The translations under genes and the position numbers were made by a program. This document shows, piece after piece, positions 62,700-64,000 of a DNA stretch of 64,000 nt. Location of the stretch: the NCBI GenBank assembly GCA_019918135.1, contig WBZZ01006588.1:46001-110000 (forward strand). Reading direction: 5' to 3'. Position 1 is the first letter of the stretch. Each line of letters opens with the position of its first letter. This DNA comes from Paulinella micropora (taxonomy: Eukaryota > Cercozoa > Imbricatea > Euglyphida > Paulinellidae). The notes beneath the pieces were generated by a model. The model did not search any database. It saw nothing but the letters and a program-made list of their open reading frames with translations, and was not told where the DNA came from.

Positions 62700-62885
62700 T
62701 ACCTACCCACCTATCCGTTTATCCATCCATCCATCCATCCATCCATCTATCCATCCATCCATCCATCCATCTATTCATGGATCCATCCATCCATCCATCC
62801 ATCCATCTATCTATCTATCTATCTATCTACCTACCTACCTACCTACCTTTCTACCTATCTGTCCACCTATCGACCTACCTACCTA
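62700..62885. repeat. Compound tetranucleotide microsatellite
   Basis: (ATCC)n, (ATCT)n and (CTAC)n tracts one after another, with further imperfect TATG/TGTA-rich repeats to about 63120. Confidence 0.95.
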
Positions 62886-63159
62886 TGTATATTTAGGAAT
62901 ATGTGTATATGCATATACATGTATGTATGTACGAATAGGCGTTTGTATGCATGTATCCTATCAATGTATATTTAGGAATATTTGTACTTGTATATACATG
63001 AATGTATGTACGAATACGCGTTTGTCTGCATGTATATATGTATGTTTGTATATGAATATATCAATTATGTAAGACATATAAATGAGTGTACATGTATAAA
63101 TATATTTGTATATATATACATGCGTATTAAAAGTTGTATATACAAGTATGTATGCAGTA

Positions 63160-63390
63160 TGCTGTGTGTGGCCTTTGATCACGGCAGGGCCATGGGCGCG
63201 TGGGTACTTGGCGCCCACGAGCTGTGCGATCTGCGCCGCCGCCGACTTGTTTACCCCGACCTCCTCCAGCCTGCACCCGCCGCCCAGCATGCCCATTCAG
63301 CCTCCACCTCAGCCGCGCGCAGGCCATGGCGCGAACGGCCACGACAGCAGCGCGACGGCACCCCCGGCCTCAAGTGCAGGGGAGCAATAG
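63160..63390 (+). other. GC-rich island, possible host exon end
   Basis: GC-rich block with a plus-strand frame (LAPTSCAICAAADLF, then PPPSMPIQPPPQPRAGHG) ending TAG at 63388-63390. A second such island lies at 63660-63790. Proline-rich, low complexity. Coding status uncertain. Confidence 0.25.
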
Positions 63391-63932
63391 ACATACTACC
63401 ATGCATGTGCGCGGACACTTACACTTACAAGCTCACATCCTCAAGCCCCCAAGACACATGCACGTATACGCACACACAAAAACATGATAGATATTCATAT
63501 GATATACAACTATTCAATGGTATATACGTATTTATTATACACATGTATAAATTAAATATATGTGTATGAATGTAAGAGCATATATGTATACATGTACACG
63601 TTACATTAATATGAAAACACGTTATATTGCCTGTCATATGAGAAGCGAAAAATGAGAAAAAATGCGTGCACGCTCTGTGCCTGCCCCACGCTGTGCTAGA
63701 CCCGGGCCGTGCCGCTGTGCTTTGCGCCCTCTGCAACTCGCAGCTCGCCTGCCCCTCCCAACCACAGTTCTTTGTCCACACATGTAACCCCATGGGCGTA
63801 TCCATCCATGCATGCAGGCGAGTATGTAACATGCAAGTATGTGTTTTGAATACATATACATACATACATAAACGGTAACTTGATTATATTATTGATTAAA
63901 TAGCATAAGAATGCAAAAAAATACCAGTTAAG

Positions 63933-64000
63933 GTAGCGCTGCGGGTCGAACCCACAGTCTCCAAACTTGCAAGCACAGAGCAGACCAACAACTGAGTCAT
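63933..64000 (-). tRNA. tRNA-like gene, 5' end cut by window edge
   Basis: Minus strand: D-arm GACT..GGTC, a B-box T-arm TGTGG-GTTCGAC-CCGCA with a perfect 7-base loop, acceptor strand GCGCTAC, and a T7 pol III terminator about 14 bases downstream. The anticodon arm is abnormal: CTCTG/TGGAG would enclose a 12-base loop, and the variable loop is only two bases. It could be a tRNA with a tiny intron, a pseudogene, or a tRNA-derived SINE head. Amino acid not assigned. Confidence 0.5.

Noticed and set aside
62700-62885. CRISPR-like or minisatellite array
   Set aside because: The units are simple tetranucleotides without spacers; an ordinary microsatellite.

Overview
The window is nuclear DNA of a unicellular eukaryote, probably an alga or other protist. 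Host stretches carry spliceosomal introns, abundant microsatellites and a tRNA-like gene. The species cannot be named from sequence alone. About 45 kb is occupied by integrated polinton-like-virus / virophage-type elements (PLVs). Their hallmark genes are a family-B DNA polymerase with viral Exo and Pol motifs, a packaging ATPase, a penton-type minor capsid protein, a probable major capsid protein, a retroviral-type (rve) integrase, and a large fibre protein with an S74 auto-chaperone tail.

Layout: 1-2.7 kb is host DNA with at least two clearly spliced exons and a low-complexity coiled-coil exon. 2.7-28.3 kb holds three head-to-tail copies of an 8,536-bp unit. Each unit is itself a chimera: the right part of element A (GIY-YIG fragment, 2-TM protein, fibre, E/K-rich protein, integrase, Pro-rich 'PP' protein, coiled-coil 'CC' protein, hairpin cluster) joined to the start of the right arm of element B. 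In copy 3, B continues intact to its terminal repeat at 30.57 kb. 30.57-48.1 kb is element C, the most complete one (PolB, two short '+' genes, structural protein, MCP, penton, coiled-coil protein, basic GYG protein, ATPase, small proteins, 2-TM protein, fibre, integrase, PP, CC); a 1.3-kb inversion has swapped the ends of its fibre and integrase genes. 48.09-56.28 kb is a full-length Ty1/copia retrotransposon on the minus strand, with identical 571-bp LTRs and a 5-bp target duplication, inserted in C's terminal region. 56.34-60.09 kb is the right arm of element D, ending in the same terminal repeat as B. 60.1-64 kb is AT-rich host DNA with a foldback hairpin, microsatellites, GC-rich islands and a tRNA-like gene at the edge.

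The four elements share one right-arm order: 2-TM, fibre, bidirectional palindromic promoter, E/K-rich protein, integrase, then PP and CC genes and the terminal repeat. Each element's right end abuts the middle of a viral gene of the next (A in B's E/K gene, B in C's PolB, C in D's fibre), which suggests nested insertion into earlier copies. Most genes carry nonsense codons or one-base frameshifts, often in A-runs, so the elements look decayed; the E/K gene and the intron-bearing PP gene of D and the integrase of B remain open. Within the triplicated array the middle copy is a mosaic of its neighbours, as expected from one unequal crossover.
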